Shown here piece by piece: positions 41,875 to 50,201 of a stretch of DNA of 50,201 bases (position 1 is its first letter; each line of letters starts with the position of its first letter). The notes below the pieces were generated by a model that saw only the letters and a list, made by a program, of their open reading frames with translations, did not search any database and was not told the origin of the DNA. Made by a program: the position numbers and the translations under genes. Origin of the DNA: Azospirillum sp. (GTDB taxonomy: Bacteria; Pseudomonadota; Alphaproteobacteria; Azospirillales; Azospirillaceae); NCBI GenBank assembly GCA_027486405.1, contig JAIXPD010000082.1, positions 1 through 50,201 of the forward strand. Direction: 5' to 3'.

Positions 41875-42702
41875 TCAGCCGGTGATGTCGATGCCGATCC
41901 ACTTTTTCGAAATGGCCGACAGCGTGCCGTCCGCCTTCAACCCCTCGATCACCGCCTTCACCTTGGCGCTCCACGCCGGATCGCCCTTTTCCACCGCCAC
42001 CCAGTTCGGTTCGACATAGAGCTTGTCGGACACGATCTTGAACAGCTTGGTCGCGTCGATCCGCTCCTTGGCGGTGACAAAGTTGGTGATGACGCCATCG
42101 ACCCGTTTGCCGCCGCCCAGCGCCAGATCCTGGAACGCCACCGTTTCCGTTTCATAGGGAACAACCGTGACCTTGTCGAACGGGAAGGTCGGCTGTTCGG
42201 CCCCGGGGGCCGGAATCTTCAGGCTTTTCTGCAAATAGCTTTCATAGGACGCCCCGGCCTGGACGGCGATGGACTTGCCGGAGATGTCGGCGATCCCCTT
42301 GATGCGGGTTTCGTCCTTGTGAACCGCCAGCACGGCGGGCGAATCATAATATTTGACCGGGAAGTCCAGCACCTCCGCCCGCTCGGCGGTGGGGGTCATG
42401 GAGCAGATGCAGATGTCCCAGCGGCCGTGCCAGTTGCCCGCCGCGATCACCTCCCACGCCGGGGTGTCGATCGACAGCTTCACCCCCAGCTTGCCCGCTA
42501 CCACCTTGGCCACATCGATGTCGAACCCGGCCAACTCGTTCTTGTCGTTGATGAAGGAGAAGGGCGGGTAATCGTTGAGCAGGACCAGCTTCAACTCGCC
42601 CTTGGCGACAACCCGATCCAGGATGGCTCCCGCCTGGGCCGTCGGTGCGACCGACTGCGCAGCGAAAAAGAGAGCGGCGGCCAAGGCAATACGACGAAAC
42701 AT
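41875..42702 (-). CDS. Polar amino-acid ABC transporter receptor
   Basis: This is a 275-residue family 3 solute-binding protein. A signal peptide (about 1-24) is followed by LKLVLLNDYPPFSFINDKNELAGFDIDVAK, the classic N-terminal ligand-binding segment. AGGA at 42711-42714 gives good spacing to ATG 42702; ATG 42708 would be too close. It is the first gene of a receptor-permease pair. A perfect TTGACA on the minus strand (42764-42769) is a candidate -35 box, with a poor -10. The amino acid is not readable. Confidence 0.92.
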   Translation of the reverse strand: MFRRIALAAALFFAAQSVAPTAQAGAILDRVVAKGELKLVLLNDYPPFSFINDKNELAGFDIDVAKVVAGKLGVKLSIDTPAWEVIAAGNWHGRWDICICSMTPTAERAEVLDFPVKYYDSPAVLAVHKDETRIKGIADISGKSIAVQAGASYESYLQKSLKIPAPGAEQPTFPFDKVTVVPYETETVAFQDLALGGGKRVDGVITNFVTAKERIDATKLFKIVSDKLYVEPNWVAVEKGDPAWSAKVKAVIEGLKADGTLSAISKKWIGIDITG

Positions 42703-42760
42703 ACACATTTTCCTTGTGTTTGGGCGATTAAGGTCGCAAATTGTCTACTTTTCCCATATT

Positions 42761-42771
42761 GATTGTCAATC
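42761..42771. promoter_or_regulatory. Dyad in the divergent gap before the homocysteine methyltransferase
   Basis: GATTGTCAATC is a perfect 5-base dyad around T. It lies in an AT-rich part of the 115-base gap between the amino-acid receptor and the methyltransferase, overlapping the minus-strand TTGACA, so it is a plausible operator. Confidence 0.3.
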
Positions 42772-42817
42772 GCCAATGGCTTGGCTGTGACACTCTTTTG
42801 AACGACGGAGCGACGAC

Positions 42818-43741
42818 ATGGCAAACACGGTGCGGATCCTGGATGGCGGCATGGGGCGGGAGTTGCAGCGCATCGGCGCGCCGTTCCGCCAGCCGGAATG
42901 GTCGGCCCTTGCCTTGATCGAAGCCCCGGATTTTGTGGAACGCGCCCACACCGCCTTTGCCGAGGCCGGGGCCGACGTGCTGACGACCAACAGCTACGCC
43001 GTCGTGCCCTTCCACATCGGGGAGGAGCGATTCGCCGCCCAGGGGCAGGCGCTGGCGGCCCGCGCCGGAGAGATCGCGCGCGCGGTGGCGAATCGGTTCG
43101 GCGCGGCGGTGGCCGGGTCGCTGCCGCCGGTTTGCGGATCCTACCGCCCGGATCTGTTCGACGCCGCGCAGGTGGAGGCGATTTTGCGGGTGTTGATCGC
43201 CGGTCTGGCCCCGCACGTCGATCACTGGCTGGCCGAGACGCAAAGCGCCATCGCCGAGGCGGTGGCCGTCCGCCAGGCCTTGGGCGATGACCCGCATCCG
43301 CTGTGGTTGTCCTTCACCCTGGACGACACGGCGGCGGCGGCGGTTGCGGCGGGCCGGGTGCCGCCGACCCTGCGCTCGGGCGAACGGGTGGCCGACGCCG
43401 CGCGGGCGGCGCGCGATCTGGGGGCTGCCGCCCTGCTGTTCAATTGCAGCCAACCGGAGGTCATGCAGGCCGCCGTTCACGAGGCGCGCGCCACGTTGGG
43501 CGAGGAGAGCGGCATCGCCATCGGTGTCTACGCCAACGCCTTTCCGCCGCAACCCAAGATGGCCAAGGCCAACGACGGGTTGGATCCGATCCGCGAGGAT
43601 CTCGATCCGCCCAACTATTTGACCTGGGCCACCCGCTGGGTGGACAGCGGGGCGGGCATCGTCGGCGGCTGCTGTGGCATCGGCCCCGACCACATCGCCG
43701 CCCTGGCCCGCAATCTGAAGGCCCGCAATCTGAAAGGCTGA
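42818..43741 (+). CDS. Homocysteine S-methyltransferase family protein
   Basis: This is a 307-residue zinc-dependent methyltransferase resembling MmuM, which makes methionine from homocysteine and S-methylmethionine or S-adenosylmethionine. The start RILDGGMGRELQRIG is typical, and zinc-binding cysteines lie in LLFNCSQPE and VGGCCGIGPDHI. CGGAG at 42806-42810 is well spaced to ATG 42818. It stands alone, followed by a convergent LysR gene. The methyl donor is not settled by sequence. Confidence 0.92.
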   Translation: MANTVRILDGGMGRELQRIGAPFRQPEWSALALIEAPDFVERAHTAFAEAGADVLTTNSYAVVPFHIGEERFAAQGQALAARAGEIARAVANRFGAAVAGSLPPVCGSYRPDLFDAAQVEAILRVLIAGLAPHVDHWLAETQSAIAEAVAVRQALGDDPHPLWLSFTLDDTAAAAVAAGRVPPTLRSGERVADAARAARDLGAAALLFNCSQPEVMQAAVHEARATLGEESGIAIGVYANAFPPQPKMAKANDGLDPIREDLDPPNYLTWATRWVDSGAGIVGGCCGIGPDHIAALARNLKARNLKG

Positions 43742-43766
43742 CCCAGCCGCACCGGGAGGGGGGAGG

Positions 43767-44681
43767 TCACACCGGCGAGCCGCGCAGCCCACGCAGGGCG
43801 GCGGCCATCGCCCGCACGCCCGCGTCGGGCGTCTTGTCCCGGCGCAGGGCCAGTCCCAGGGCGCGCGTCAGCGGCGGCGACAGGGGACGGGCGTGGAAGC
43901 GGCCCCGGTCGGCCTCGCCCGCCACCGTCACCGACGGCAGGATCGAGCGGCCCAGCCCGGCGGCGACCAGATTTTTGATCGCCTCGACGTTGCCCAGTTC
44001 CATCGCCGGGCGGGGTTGGCTGCCCCCGGCGACGAACCAGGCGTCGATGACGGCGCGCATGGTCCCGCCGCGCTCGTACAGGATCATCGGCGCGGCGGCC
44101 AGATCCGTCGGGCGGGCCGGGCCGTCGTCGATGCCCACCCCATGCCCCTCCCCATTCGTGCTGGGGGCAACGGCGACCAGTTCCTCGACGCAGACCGGTT
44201 CGATGGACAGGCTGGGCCGGGCGCCGGGCAGCGTCACCAGGGCCAGATCCAAACTCCCGGCCTCCACCCCGTCGAGAATGTCGGGTGTGTTGCCGGTGAC
44301 GACGATGATCTCCAGACCGGGATGGGCGGTGCGCAGCGCCGTCAGGATCGCGGGCAGGCGGTAGATGCAGGCCGTCGCCCCGGTGCCGATCCGCACCCGC
44401 CCGAACTCCCCGGCGCGGTGGCGCATCATGTGGGCCACCGCCGCGTCCGCCTCGTCGCGCAGGCGATGGACAAAGGGCAGCAGGTCGCGCCCGGCGGCGG
44501 TCGCCAGCGCGCGCTTGCCCACCCGTTCGATCAGACGAACGCCGAACCGATCCTCCAGATTGCGGATCTGCATGCTGACCGCCGGTTGGGTCAGGCCCAA
44601 ACGGGACGCGGCCTCGGTGAAGCCGCCATGCTCCACCACCATCGCGAAGGTCAGGAGCTGATCAAGGTTGATGCCGCGCAT
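43767..44681 (-). CDS. LysR-type regulator divergent from the MFS gene
   Basis: This is a 304-residue LysR regulator. Helix-turn-helix at about 5-63 (TFAMVVEHGGFTEAASRLGLTQPAVSMQIRNLE), effector domain with VRIGTGATACIYRLPAILTAL. It is divergent from the MFS gene at 44757 with a 75-base gap holding a good LysR-type dyad, so it probably controls that transporter. ATG 44681 matches the family start. Confidence 0.93.
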   Translation of the reverse strand: MRGINLDQLLTFAMVVEHGGFTEAASRLGLTQPAVSMQIRNLEDRFGVRLIERVGKRALATAAGRDLLPFVHRLRDEADAAVAHMMRHRAGEFGRVRIGTGATACIYRLPAILTALRTAHPGLEIIVVTGNTPDILDGVEAGSLDLALVTLPGARPSLSIEPVCVEELVAVAPSTNGEGHGVGIDDGPARPTDLAAAPMILYERGGTMRAVIDAWFVAGGSQPRPAMELGNVEAIKNLVAAGLGRSILPSVTVAGEADRGRFHARPLSPPLTRALGLALRRDKTPDAGVRAMAAALRGLRGSPV

Positions 44682-44695
44682 ACCGTTAATTTTCC

Positions 44696-44719
44696 TTATG
44701 ATTTCGATCAAATCAATAA
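44696..44719. promoter_or_regulatory. Candidate LysR operator between LysR and MFS genes
   Basis: The near-perfect dyad TTATGATTT (44696-44704) / AAATCAATAA (44710-44719) around CGATC is AT-rich in GC-rich DNA and contains T-N11-A spacing. It is centred in the divergent gap, as expected for a LysR-controlled promoter. Confidence 0.5.
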
Positions 44720-44756
44720 ATTTGCCTTTTGGTCTGTCACCCCCGACGCTGAGGCC

Positions 44757-46049
44757 ATGACCCGGCCCCCTCCCACCACCGACACCACACCCACAACCAC
44801 GGCCGCTCCCATCTGGTTGATCGCGCTGTGCGTCAGCCGCTTCGGGGCGTCGCTGGCCTTCATGGTCCATGCGGGCGCCCTGCCCGCGACGCTGCGCGCC
44901 TGGGGCATGTCCGGCGGGGAGGCCGGGGCGATCCAAACCGCCTTCAACATTGGTTACGCCGTGTCGCTGGTGGTGTCCTCCTGGTGCGCCGACAGCCTGG
45001 GAGCCAAGCGGGTGTTCCTGTGGTCAAGCTGGGCGTCCGCCGCCGCCGGGCTGGCCTTTGCCCTGTTCGCCCGCTCGCCCGACAGCGCGCTGTGGCTGTT
45101 CGGCCTGCTCGGCCTGACGCAGGGGGGAACCTACGCCCCCTCGATCATGCTGGTGGCGCAGGGGGTGGCGGCGAACCGGCGCGGGGCGGCGGTGGGCTGG
45201 CTGCTGGCCGCCGGGTCGCTCGGCTATTTCGCCTCCATCGCGGTCGCCGCCGCCCTCAGCAACGCCATCGGCTACGAGGCCGCCTTCGTCGTCTGCGGGG
45301 TGGGTCCGCTGTTGGCCGCGTTGGTCGTCGGGCCGGGCCTGCGCCACCGTCCGAACCGGGTGATCGGCGCGCGCGGGCTGCGGCTGCGCGACGCCTTCGG
45401 CTTTCTCGCCGACCGCCGATCGATCCTGCTGACCGCCGGATACACCGCCCACGCCTGGGAGTTGCTGGGCATGTGGGCGTGGCTGCCCGCCTTTTTGACC
45501 GCGACCCTGGCGACCGCCCTGACCGACACCAGCGGGGTCAACACCAACGGGGCCGGATCCGGCGGGGCGGTGGTCTCCGGCCTGTGGATCGCCGGGGCCA
45601 TCCATCTGTCCGGCGCGCTGTCGTCGCTCACCATGGGCCACGCGTCCGACCGGCTGGGGCGGCGGGCGGTGCTGGTGGCGATGGGCGGGCTGGGGGCGAT
45701 CTGCTCCCTGGCCATCGGCTGGATGGGCGCGCTGCCGGTCTGGTTGATCCTGCCGGTGGCCGCGCTGTACGGTTTCGCCGCGTTGGGCGATTCCCCGGTC
45801 CTGTCCACCGCGATGACCGAAGCCACCCCGCCCGACCGGTTGGGGGCGGCGCTGGCCGTGCGCTCCATCCTTGGCTTTGGTGCCGGGGGTGTCGCCCCGC
45901 TGGCGGTCGGGCTGGTGCTGGACCACGCCACCCCCGGATCCGGTTGGGGCTGGGGCTTTGCTTTGCTGGGGGTGGGCGGTGGGTTGGCCACGCTGTGCGC
46001 GGCGCGGCTGCCACCCGATCGACCATCCCCGTCTTCATTCCGTTCATGA
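44757..46049 (+). CDS. MFS transporter
   Basis: This is a 430-residue major-facilitator protein with about twelve helices. The loop between helices 2 and 3 reads WCADSLGAKRVFLWSS and its counterpart in the second half GHASDRLGRRAVLVAMGG, the latter an excellent MFS signature. The N-terminal 16 residues are Pro/Thr-rich. Substrate unknown. The stop overlaps the start of the GNAT gene by four bases (ATGA), so the two are co-translated. Confidence 0.92.
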   Translation: MTRPPPTTDTTPTTTAAPIWLIALCVSRFGASLAFMVHAGALPATLRAWGMSGGEAGAIQTAFNIGYAVSLVVSSWCADSLGAKRVFLWSSWASAAAGLAFALFARSPDSALWLFGLLGLTQGGTYAPSIMLVAQGVAANRRGAAVGWLLAAGSLGYFASIAVAAALSNAIGYEAAFVVCGVGPLLAALVVGPGLRHRPNRVIGARGLRLRDAFGFLADRRSILLTAGYTAHAWELLGMWAWLPAFLTATLATALTDTSGVNTNGAGSGGAVVSGLWIAGAIHLSGALSSLTMGHASDRLGRRAVLVAMGGLGAICSLAIGWMGALPVWLILPVAALYGFAALGDSPVLSTAMTEATPPDRLGAALAVRSILGFGAGGVAPLAVGLVLDHATPGSGWGWGFALLGVGGGLATLCAARLPPDRPSPSSFRS

Positions 46050-46606
46050 CCGCATTGGAGTTGACGACCGTGACCTTCGCCTTGACCATCCGCCCCTCCC
46101 GCGACGAGGACATCCCGGCCATCACCGCGCTGTACGGCCATCACGTCCTGACCGGGACCGCCTCGTTCGAGGAGATCCCGCCGGACGAGGCCGAAATGGC
46201 CAAACGCCGGGCGGAGATCCTGGGGCGCGGCCTGCCCTATCTGGTGGCCGAAGCCGACGGCGCGCTGGCCGGATACGCCTACGCCGGTCTTTACCGCGCC
46301 CGCAGCGCCTATCGCTTCACCCTGGAAAACTCGGTCTATGTGGACGCCGGCCAGGCCCGGCGCGGGGTCGGGCGCGCCCTGATGCTGCCCTTGATCGAGG
46401 CCTGCGAGGCCGCCGGATACCGCCGGATGATCGCGGTGATCGGCGGCAGCGACAACCACGGCTCCATCGGCCTGCACAGCGCCTGTGGCTTCCGTCCCGC
46501 CGGTGTCCTGCCCGCCAGCGGCTTCAAATTCGGCCGTTGGATCGACAGCGTGCTGATGGAACGCCCGTTGGGCGACGGCGGCGACAGCCCGCCGGTGGAC
46601 CGGTGA
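46046..46606 (+). CDS. GNAT acetyltransferase, phosphinothricin-acetyltransferase-like
   Basis: This is a 186-residue acetyltransferase. The acetyl-CoA-binding motif is QARRGVGRALM, and the region ENSVYVDAG, AVIGGSDNHGSIGLHSACGF and GFKFGRWIDSVLMERPLG is that of the PAT/Pat family. Such enzymes N-acetylate phosphinothricin, methionine sulfoximine or other amino compounds. Coupled to the MFS gene upstream, it suggests a modify-and-export pair for a toxic amine; this is inference. Confidence 0.92.
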   Translation: MTALELTTVTFALTIRPSRDEDIPAITALYGHHVLTGTASFEEIPPDEAEMAKRRAEILGRGLPYLVAEADGALAGYAYAGLYRARSAYRFTLENSVYVDAGQARRGVGRALMLPLIEACEAAGYRRMIAVIGGSDNHGSIGLHSACGFRPAGVLPASGFKFGRWIDSVLMERPLGDGGDSPPVDR

Positions 46607-46618
46607 TCCGCCGCTGAC

Positions 46619-46690
46619 CGCTCCCCCGTTATCGCTCCCCCGTTATCGCCCCCCCGTTATCGCCCCTTGTGATCGCCCCCTGTGATCGCC
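46619..46690. repeat. 14-base tandem repeat
   Basis: The unit CGCTCCCCCGTTAT occurs twice exactly (46619-46632, 46633-46646), then with one change (46647-46660). Two 13-base variants ending in TGTGAT follow (46661-46673, 46674-46686), then a fragment. It starts 12 bases after the acetyltransferase stop and ends 16 bases before the convergent small gene's stop. Confidence 0.75.
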
Positions 46691-46705
46691 TGATGCCGGG
46701 TCCGC

Positions 46706-46954
46706 TCAGTCGTGAGCCAGCAGGTCGTCGTTGATCGGGGGGCGGCGGGCGGCCACCGGCGGCGATTCCAGCGGCCGATCGACGGGCGGGATGCGCACCA
46801 CCACCGGCGGGGCCGATCCGGGGACCGGACGCCCCAGATCCAGAATGGCCAGCAACGTCAGGGCGGCCAACGTCACCGCAACGGCCAACAGGTGGCGATC
46901 GATGTCCCCGCCCACAGGTTCCGCGTTCCGCCGCTCCCGGTCAATCAAGGCCAT
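46706..46954 (-). CDS. Small single-pass membrane protein
   Basis: This is an 82-residue protein with one membrane helix (about 20-40, HLLAVAVTLAALTLLAILDLG), a short charged N terminus, and a Pro-rich tail probably in the periplasm. A strong AAGGAGGG ribosome site (46961-46968) well placed before ATG 46954 supports it as real. Family unknown. Divergent from a LysR gene. Confidence 0.7.
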   Translation of the reverse strand: MALIDRERRNAEPVGGDIDRHLLAVAVTLAALTLLAILDLGRPVPGSAPPVVVRIPPVDRPLESPPVAARRPPINDDLLAHD

Positions 46955-47073
46955 GACGCGCCCTCCTTCGCTGCGATCATCGGTTGCTGTGGTGGGAAGC
47001 TTGCGCGCTGGGGCAAAAGGTCACAATGTGGCTTTGCCGCAGTTTGCCTCAGGAAAAACCGAAGGCTGATGCG

Positions 47074-48009
47074 GTGTCCCCATCGCGGTGGCTGCCCGTG
47101 CGCTTCGATCTGACCGACCTTCGCCTGTTCCTGCACGTCGCCGACACCGGCAGCATCACCGCCGGGGCGGAGCGCAGCGCCATGGCGCTCGCGTCGGCCA
47201 GCGCGCGCATCCGGGGGATGGAGGGCGCGTTGGGCATCCCGCTGCTGGAACGCGGGCGGCGGGGCGTGCGCCCCACCCCGGCGGGCCGCGCCGTGATCCA
47301 CCACGCGCGCCTGATCCTGCACCAGATCGAACAGATGCGCGGCGAGTTGAACGAATACGCGCGTGGGCTGAAGGGCCATGTCCGGCTGCTGTCCAACACC
47401 GCCGCGATCAACGAATTCCTGCCCGATGCCCTGGCCGAATTCCTGGCCGCCAACCCCAACATCGACATCGATCTGGAGGAACGTCCCAGCCACGCCATCG
47501 TGGCGGCGGTGGCGGCCGGGCTGGCGGATCTGGGGGTGGTCGCCGACATGGTCGATCTGGGCGGGCTGGAAACCCGGCCCTTCCGCGCCGACCGTCTGGT
47601 TCTGGTGGTGGCGAAGGGTCATCGGTTGGCCTCGCAACCCGGCGTGGCCTTCGCCGATCTGCTCGACGAGCCGTTCGTCGGCCTCAGCACCGGCAGCGCC
47701 CTGCAAGCCTATCTCGACACCCACGCCACGCGGGCCGGGCGCAGCCTGTCCTTTCGCGTGCGGGTGCGCGGCCCCATCGCGCTCTGCCGCGTGGTCGAAC
47801 GCGGGGTCGGCATCGGCATCGTCCCGGAATCCGCCGCCCACCGCGCCGCCGCCACCTCGGCGATCCAGGTGGTGGAATTGTCGGATTCCTGGGCGCCGCG
47901 CCTGTTGGTTCTGTGCGCCCGCCGCTTCGACGACCTGTCCGCCCACGCCCGCCGACTGGTCGAGGATCTGGCGCTTTCGCCCGAGAAAAGCCCGGTTTCC
48001 GCCGATTAG
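47074..48009 (+). CDS. LysR-type regulator upstream of NAD-glutamate dehydrogenase
   Basis: This is a LysR regulator of about 311 residues. Helix-turn-helix (LRLFLHVADTGSITAGAERSAMALASASARI), then an effector domain with GHVRLLSNTAAINEFLPDALAEF. GTG 47074 has GAAGG eight bases upstream. GTG 47098 fits the family start better by length but has no ribosome site, and ATG 47026 is also in frame. It lies 89 bases before the glutamate dehydrogenase gene on the same strand; regulation of it is possible but not shown. Confidence 0.88.
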   Translation: MSPSRWLPVRFDLTDLRLFLHVADTGSITAGAERSAMALASASARIRGMEGALGIPLLERGRRGVRPTPAGRAVIHHARLILHQIEQMRGELNEYARGLKGHVRLLSNTAAINEFLPDALAEFLAANPNIDIDLEERPSHAIVAAVAAGLADLGVVADMVDLGGLETRPFRADRLVLVVAKGHRLASQPGVAFADLLDEPFVGLSTGSALQAYLDTHATRAGRSLSFRVRVRGPIALCRVVERGVGIGIVPESAAHRAAATSAIQVVELSDSWAPRLLVLCARRFDDLSAHARRLVEDLALSPEKSPVSAD

Positions 48010-48098
48010 TCAGACATACTGTCGTTAATTTGTCGTCGAATTGTCAGCGTTAGGGTGGTACTACCAGCAAAACTCAAAAACGGGAGAGCACCACCATC

Positions 48099-50201
48099 AT
48101 GCGGACGGCGACCAAGGATCTGGCGGGCGACCTGCGCAAGCAACTGGCTGAGCTGGTGCGCAGCCGGGTGCCGAACGCGCGGGCGGAACAGTTCGTCCAG
48201 CGCTTCTACGCCAACGTACCCCCCGACGATTTGCTGCGGGCCACGCCGGAACAGCTCTATGGAGCGGCGCTGGCGATGTGGCAATGGGGCCAGCACCGGC
48301 GGCCCGGATCCGCCCGCGTGCGCGTCTACTCCCCCCGTCTGGACGAGCATGGCTGGCAATCCGACCGCACGGTCGTGGAAATCGTCAACGACGACATGCC
48401 CTTCCTGGTCGATTCCGTCACGGCGGAACTGAATCGTCAGGGCGTCACCGTCCATCTGGTGATTCACCCGGTCGTGCGCGTGCTGCGCGACGCCGACGGC
48501 CGCCTCGGTGCGCTGGTGGAGCCGGGCGAGGCGCAGGAGGGTGCCCGCGACGAATCCTTCATGCACTGCTCGATCGATCCGCAATCGGATCCGGCGGTGC
48601 TGACCCGCCTGCGCGAGGGGCTGGAACGGGTGCTGTCCGACGTCCGCGCCGCCGTGCAGGATTGGGGGCCGATGCGCGTCCGCGTGGCCGGATCGCAGCA
48701 TGACCTGTCGAAGGCCCCGGATCCGGCCGAAGCCGCTGAAGCCGCCGATTTCATGGGCTGGGTCGACGCCGGAAACGTCACGCTGCTCGGCAGCCGTTAT
48801 TACAAGGTCACGCAGGGCCACCCGGCCCAGCCCGATGACCCATGGCTGGAACTGGTCGAGGGCAGCGGCCTGGGCGTGCTGCGCGACCCCGAAACCACCG
48901 TCTTCGACGAACACGGCCACGCCGCCACCCTGCCCGCCGAAATCCGCGCCTTCCTGCACCAGCCGCGTCCGTTGCTGGTGACGAAGGGGACGCGGCTGGC
49001 CACCGTCCATCGCGCCGTCCCGCTCGACGCGCTGCTGGTCAAGCGGTTCGACGATGAGGGCCGCGTCTTCGGCGTGCTGCTGATGGTCGGGCTGTTCACC
49101 TCGGTCGCCTACAACCGCAGCCCGCGCGAGATCCCGTTCCTGCGCCGCAAGATCGCCGATGTGATGGCGCGCGCCGGCTTCGACCCGCAGGGCCATGATG
49201 GCAAGGCGCTGCTGAACATCCTGGAAACCTACCCGCGCGACGAGCTGTTCCAGATCCAGCCCGCCGAGCTGCACGACATCGCCATCGGCATCCTGCATTT
49301 GCAGGAACGCCAGCGGTTGGCGCTGTTCGTGCGGCCCGACCCGTTCGAACGCTTCGTCTCCTGCCTCGTCTATGTCCCGCGCGACCGCTACGACACCACG
49401 CTGCGCCGCAAGTTCCAGACGATTCTGGAGGCCGGGTTCCGGGGCGTCTGCACCTCCTACTACACGCAGCTGTCGGAAAGCGCGCTCGCCCGGCTTCACC
49501 TCATCATCCGGACGGAACCGGGGCGCACCCCCACCGTTGATGTGGCCGAACTGGAAGCCCGTCTGGTCCACGCCGCGCGCGGTTGGAGCGACCATCTGCG
49601 CGACGCCCTGATCGACGCCCATGGCGAGGAGATCGGCAACGCCCGCCTGCGCCGCTACGCCGACGCCTTCCCGGCGGGCTACCGCGAGGATTTCACCGCC
49701 GAAGCCGCCGTTCACGACATCGAGCGCATCGAGCAGGCCACCGCGCAACAGCGGCTCGGCATCACCCTCTTCCACCCGCTGGAGGCGGAGGAGGACGAGC
49801 TTCACGTCAAGCTCTACCATCTCGGCCGCCCGATCCCGCTGTCGGACGTGCTGCCGATGCTGGAGCACATGGACCTGAAGGTCATCACCGAACAGCCTTA
49901 CGAAGTCACCGCCGCCGGGGCCGACGCGCCGGTGTGGATCCATGATTTCGCCGCGCGCAGCCAGACCGGGGCCGGCGTGGACACCGCCCAGGTGAAGGAG
50001 ATTTTCCAAGACGCGTTCGCCGCCGTCTGGTCCGGCCGGATGGAGGATGACGGGTTCAACCGTCTGATCCTGCGGGCGGGGTTGACGGCGCGGGACGTTG
50101 TGGTTCTGCGGGCCTACGCGAAGTTCCTGAAGCAGGCGCGTTTTGCCTACGCGCAGGACACGGTGGAAGCCACACTGGCCAGCCATCCGGAGATCGCCCG
50201 C
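48099..50201 (+). CDS. NAD-specific glutamate dehydrogenase, large type (5' part)
   Basis: The window holds the first 701 codons of this gene with no stop, so it continues beyond the edge. The full protein of this class has about 1600 residues. It converts glutamate to 2-oxoglutarate and ammonia with NAD in the cytoplasm. The visible part is the N-terminal regulatory region, with NDDMPFLVDSVTAELNRQG, YNRSPREIPFLRRKI and LFVRPDPFERFVSCLVYVPRDRY, all typical of this class. GGGAGAG (48082-48088) precedes ATG 48099. It would feed carbon from amino acids, including those made by the gab and pot region, into the citric acid cycle. Confidence 0.95.
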   Translation, partial: MRTATKDLAGDLRKQLAELVRSRVPNARAEQFVQRFYANVPPDDLLRATPEQLYGAALAMWQWGQHRRPGSARVRVYSPRLDEHGWQSDRTVVEIVNDDMPFLVDSVTAELNRQGVTVHLVIHPVVRVLRDADGRLGALVEPGEAQEGARDESFMHCSIDPQSDPAVLTRLREGLERVLSDVRAAVQDWGPMRVRVAGSQHDLSKAPDPAEAAEAADFMGWVDAGNVTLLGSRYYKVTQGHPAQPDDPWLELVEGSGLGVLRDPETTVFDEHGHAATLPAEIRAFLHQPRPLLVTKGTRLATVHRAVPLDALLVKRFDDEGRVFGVLLMVGLFTSVAYNRSPREIPFLRRKIADVMARAGFDPQGHDGKALLNILETYPRDELFQIQPAELHDIAIGILHLQERQRLALFVRPDPFERFVSCLVYVPRDRYDTTLRRKFQTILEAGFRGVCTSYYTQLSESALARLHLIIRTEPGRTPTVDVAELEARLVHAARGWSDHLRDALIDAHGEEIGNARLRRYADAFPAGYREDFTAEAAVHDIERIEQATAQQRLGITLFHPLEAEEDELHVKLYHLGRPIPLSDVLPMLEHMDLKVITEQPYEVTAAGADAPVWIHDFAARSQTGAGVDTAQVKEIFQDAFAAVWSGRMEDDGFNRLILRAGLTARDVVVLRAYAKFLKQARFAYAQDTVEATLASHPEIAR

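Noticed and set aside
42709..42817. SAM- or SAH-sensing riboswitch before the homocysteine methyltransferase
   Set aside because: The leader is only about 100 bases and shows none of the conserved riboswitch cores I know; only a short dyad is present.
46619..46690. CRISPR-like array
   Set aside because: Units are adjacent without spacers, short and degenerate; no cas gene is present.
48006..50186. 726-codon minus-strand frame opposite the glutamate dehydrogenase
   Set aside because: The plus strand matches a known enzyme throughout; the minus frame is a GC shadow.

Overview
The window is high-GC DNA with alphaproteobacterial gene content, most like a Rhodospirillales/Azospirillaceae member. 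This is inferred from the large NAD-glutamate dehydrogenase, the Rrf2-led suf operon, the gab/pot genes and the many amino-acid and polyamine uptake systems. No rRNA, tRNA, phage, plasmid or CRISPR locus is visible. Most of it reads as ordinary chromosome, dense in transporters and their regulators.

Layout. Bases 1-5000 hold the end of a repeat element, an orphan NarL/FixJ-type response regulator, a divergent EamA exporter and MocR regulator pair, and an unrecognised coiled-coil protein. Bases 5003-12358 hold a SUF Fe-S assembly operon: rrf2/sufR, sufB, sufC, sufD, sufS, sufU-like, sufT, sufA. It is interrupted between sufB and sufC by a small GIY-YIG nuclease gene bounded on both sides by long nested palindromes. 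Bases 12416-17013 hold an aminotransferase, a small membrane protein, and a three-gene run of unrecognised proteins whose last member has the paired H-x-T motifs of 2H phosphoesterases. Bases 17028-21100 hold an SbtA-type bicarbonate permease with a LysR regulator, an EamA transporter, an Lrp regulator, and two short elements with matching terminal repeats.

Bases 21236-40828 look like a polyamine, GABA and 5-aminovalerate utilisation region. It has a zinc alcohol dehydrogenase, a class III CoA-transferase, gabT, gabD, a PuuR-like XRE-cupin regulator with a palindromic operator, two complete polyamine-type ABC importers, and agmatine deiminase. Between the two importers lie an orphan TRAP solute receptor and a divergent Cache-HAMP-GGDEF diguanylate cyclase. 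Together these would import polyamines or agmatine, convert agmatine to N-carbamoylputrescine, and feed C4/C5 amino acids through transamination and semialdehyde oxidation to succinate or glutarate.

Bases 40980-50201 hold a polar amino-acid receptor and permease lacking an ATPase, a homocysteine S-methyltransferase, a LysR/MFS/GNAT group, a small membrane protein, another LysR, and the 5' part of an NAD-glutamate dehydrogenase cut by the window edge.

The least explained structure is the repeat system. Nested palindromes occur free on either side of the GIY-YIG gene and also inside elements with CAGGGCAATCG termini. The association of nuclease and palindromes resembles REP/RAYT pairs but with a different nuclease. 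That reading is inference and can be tested by genome comparison.
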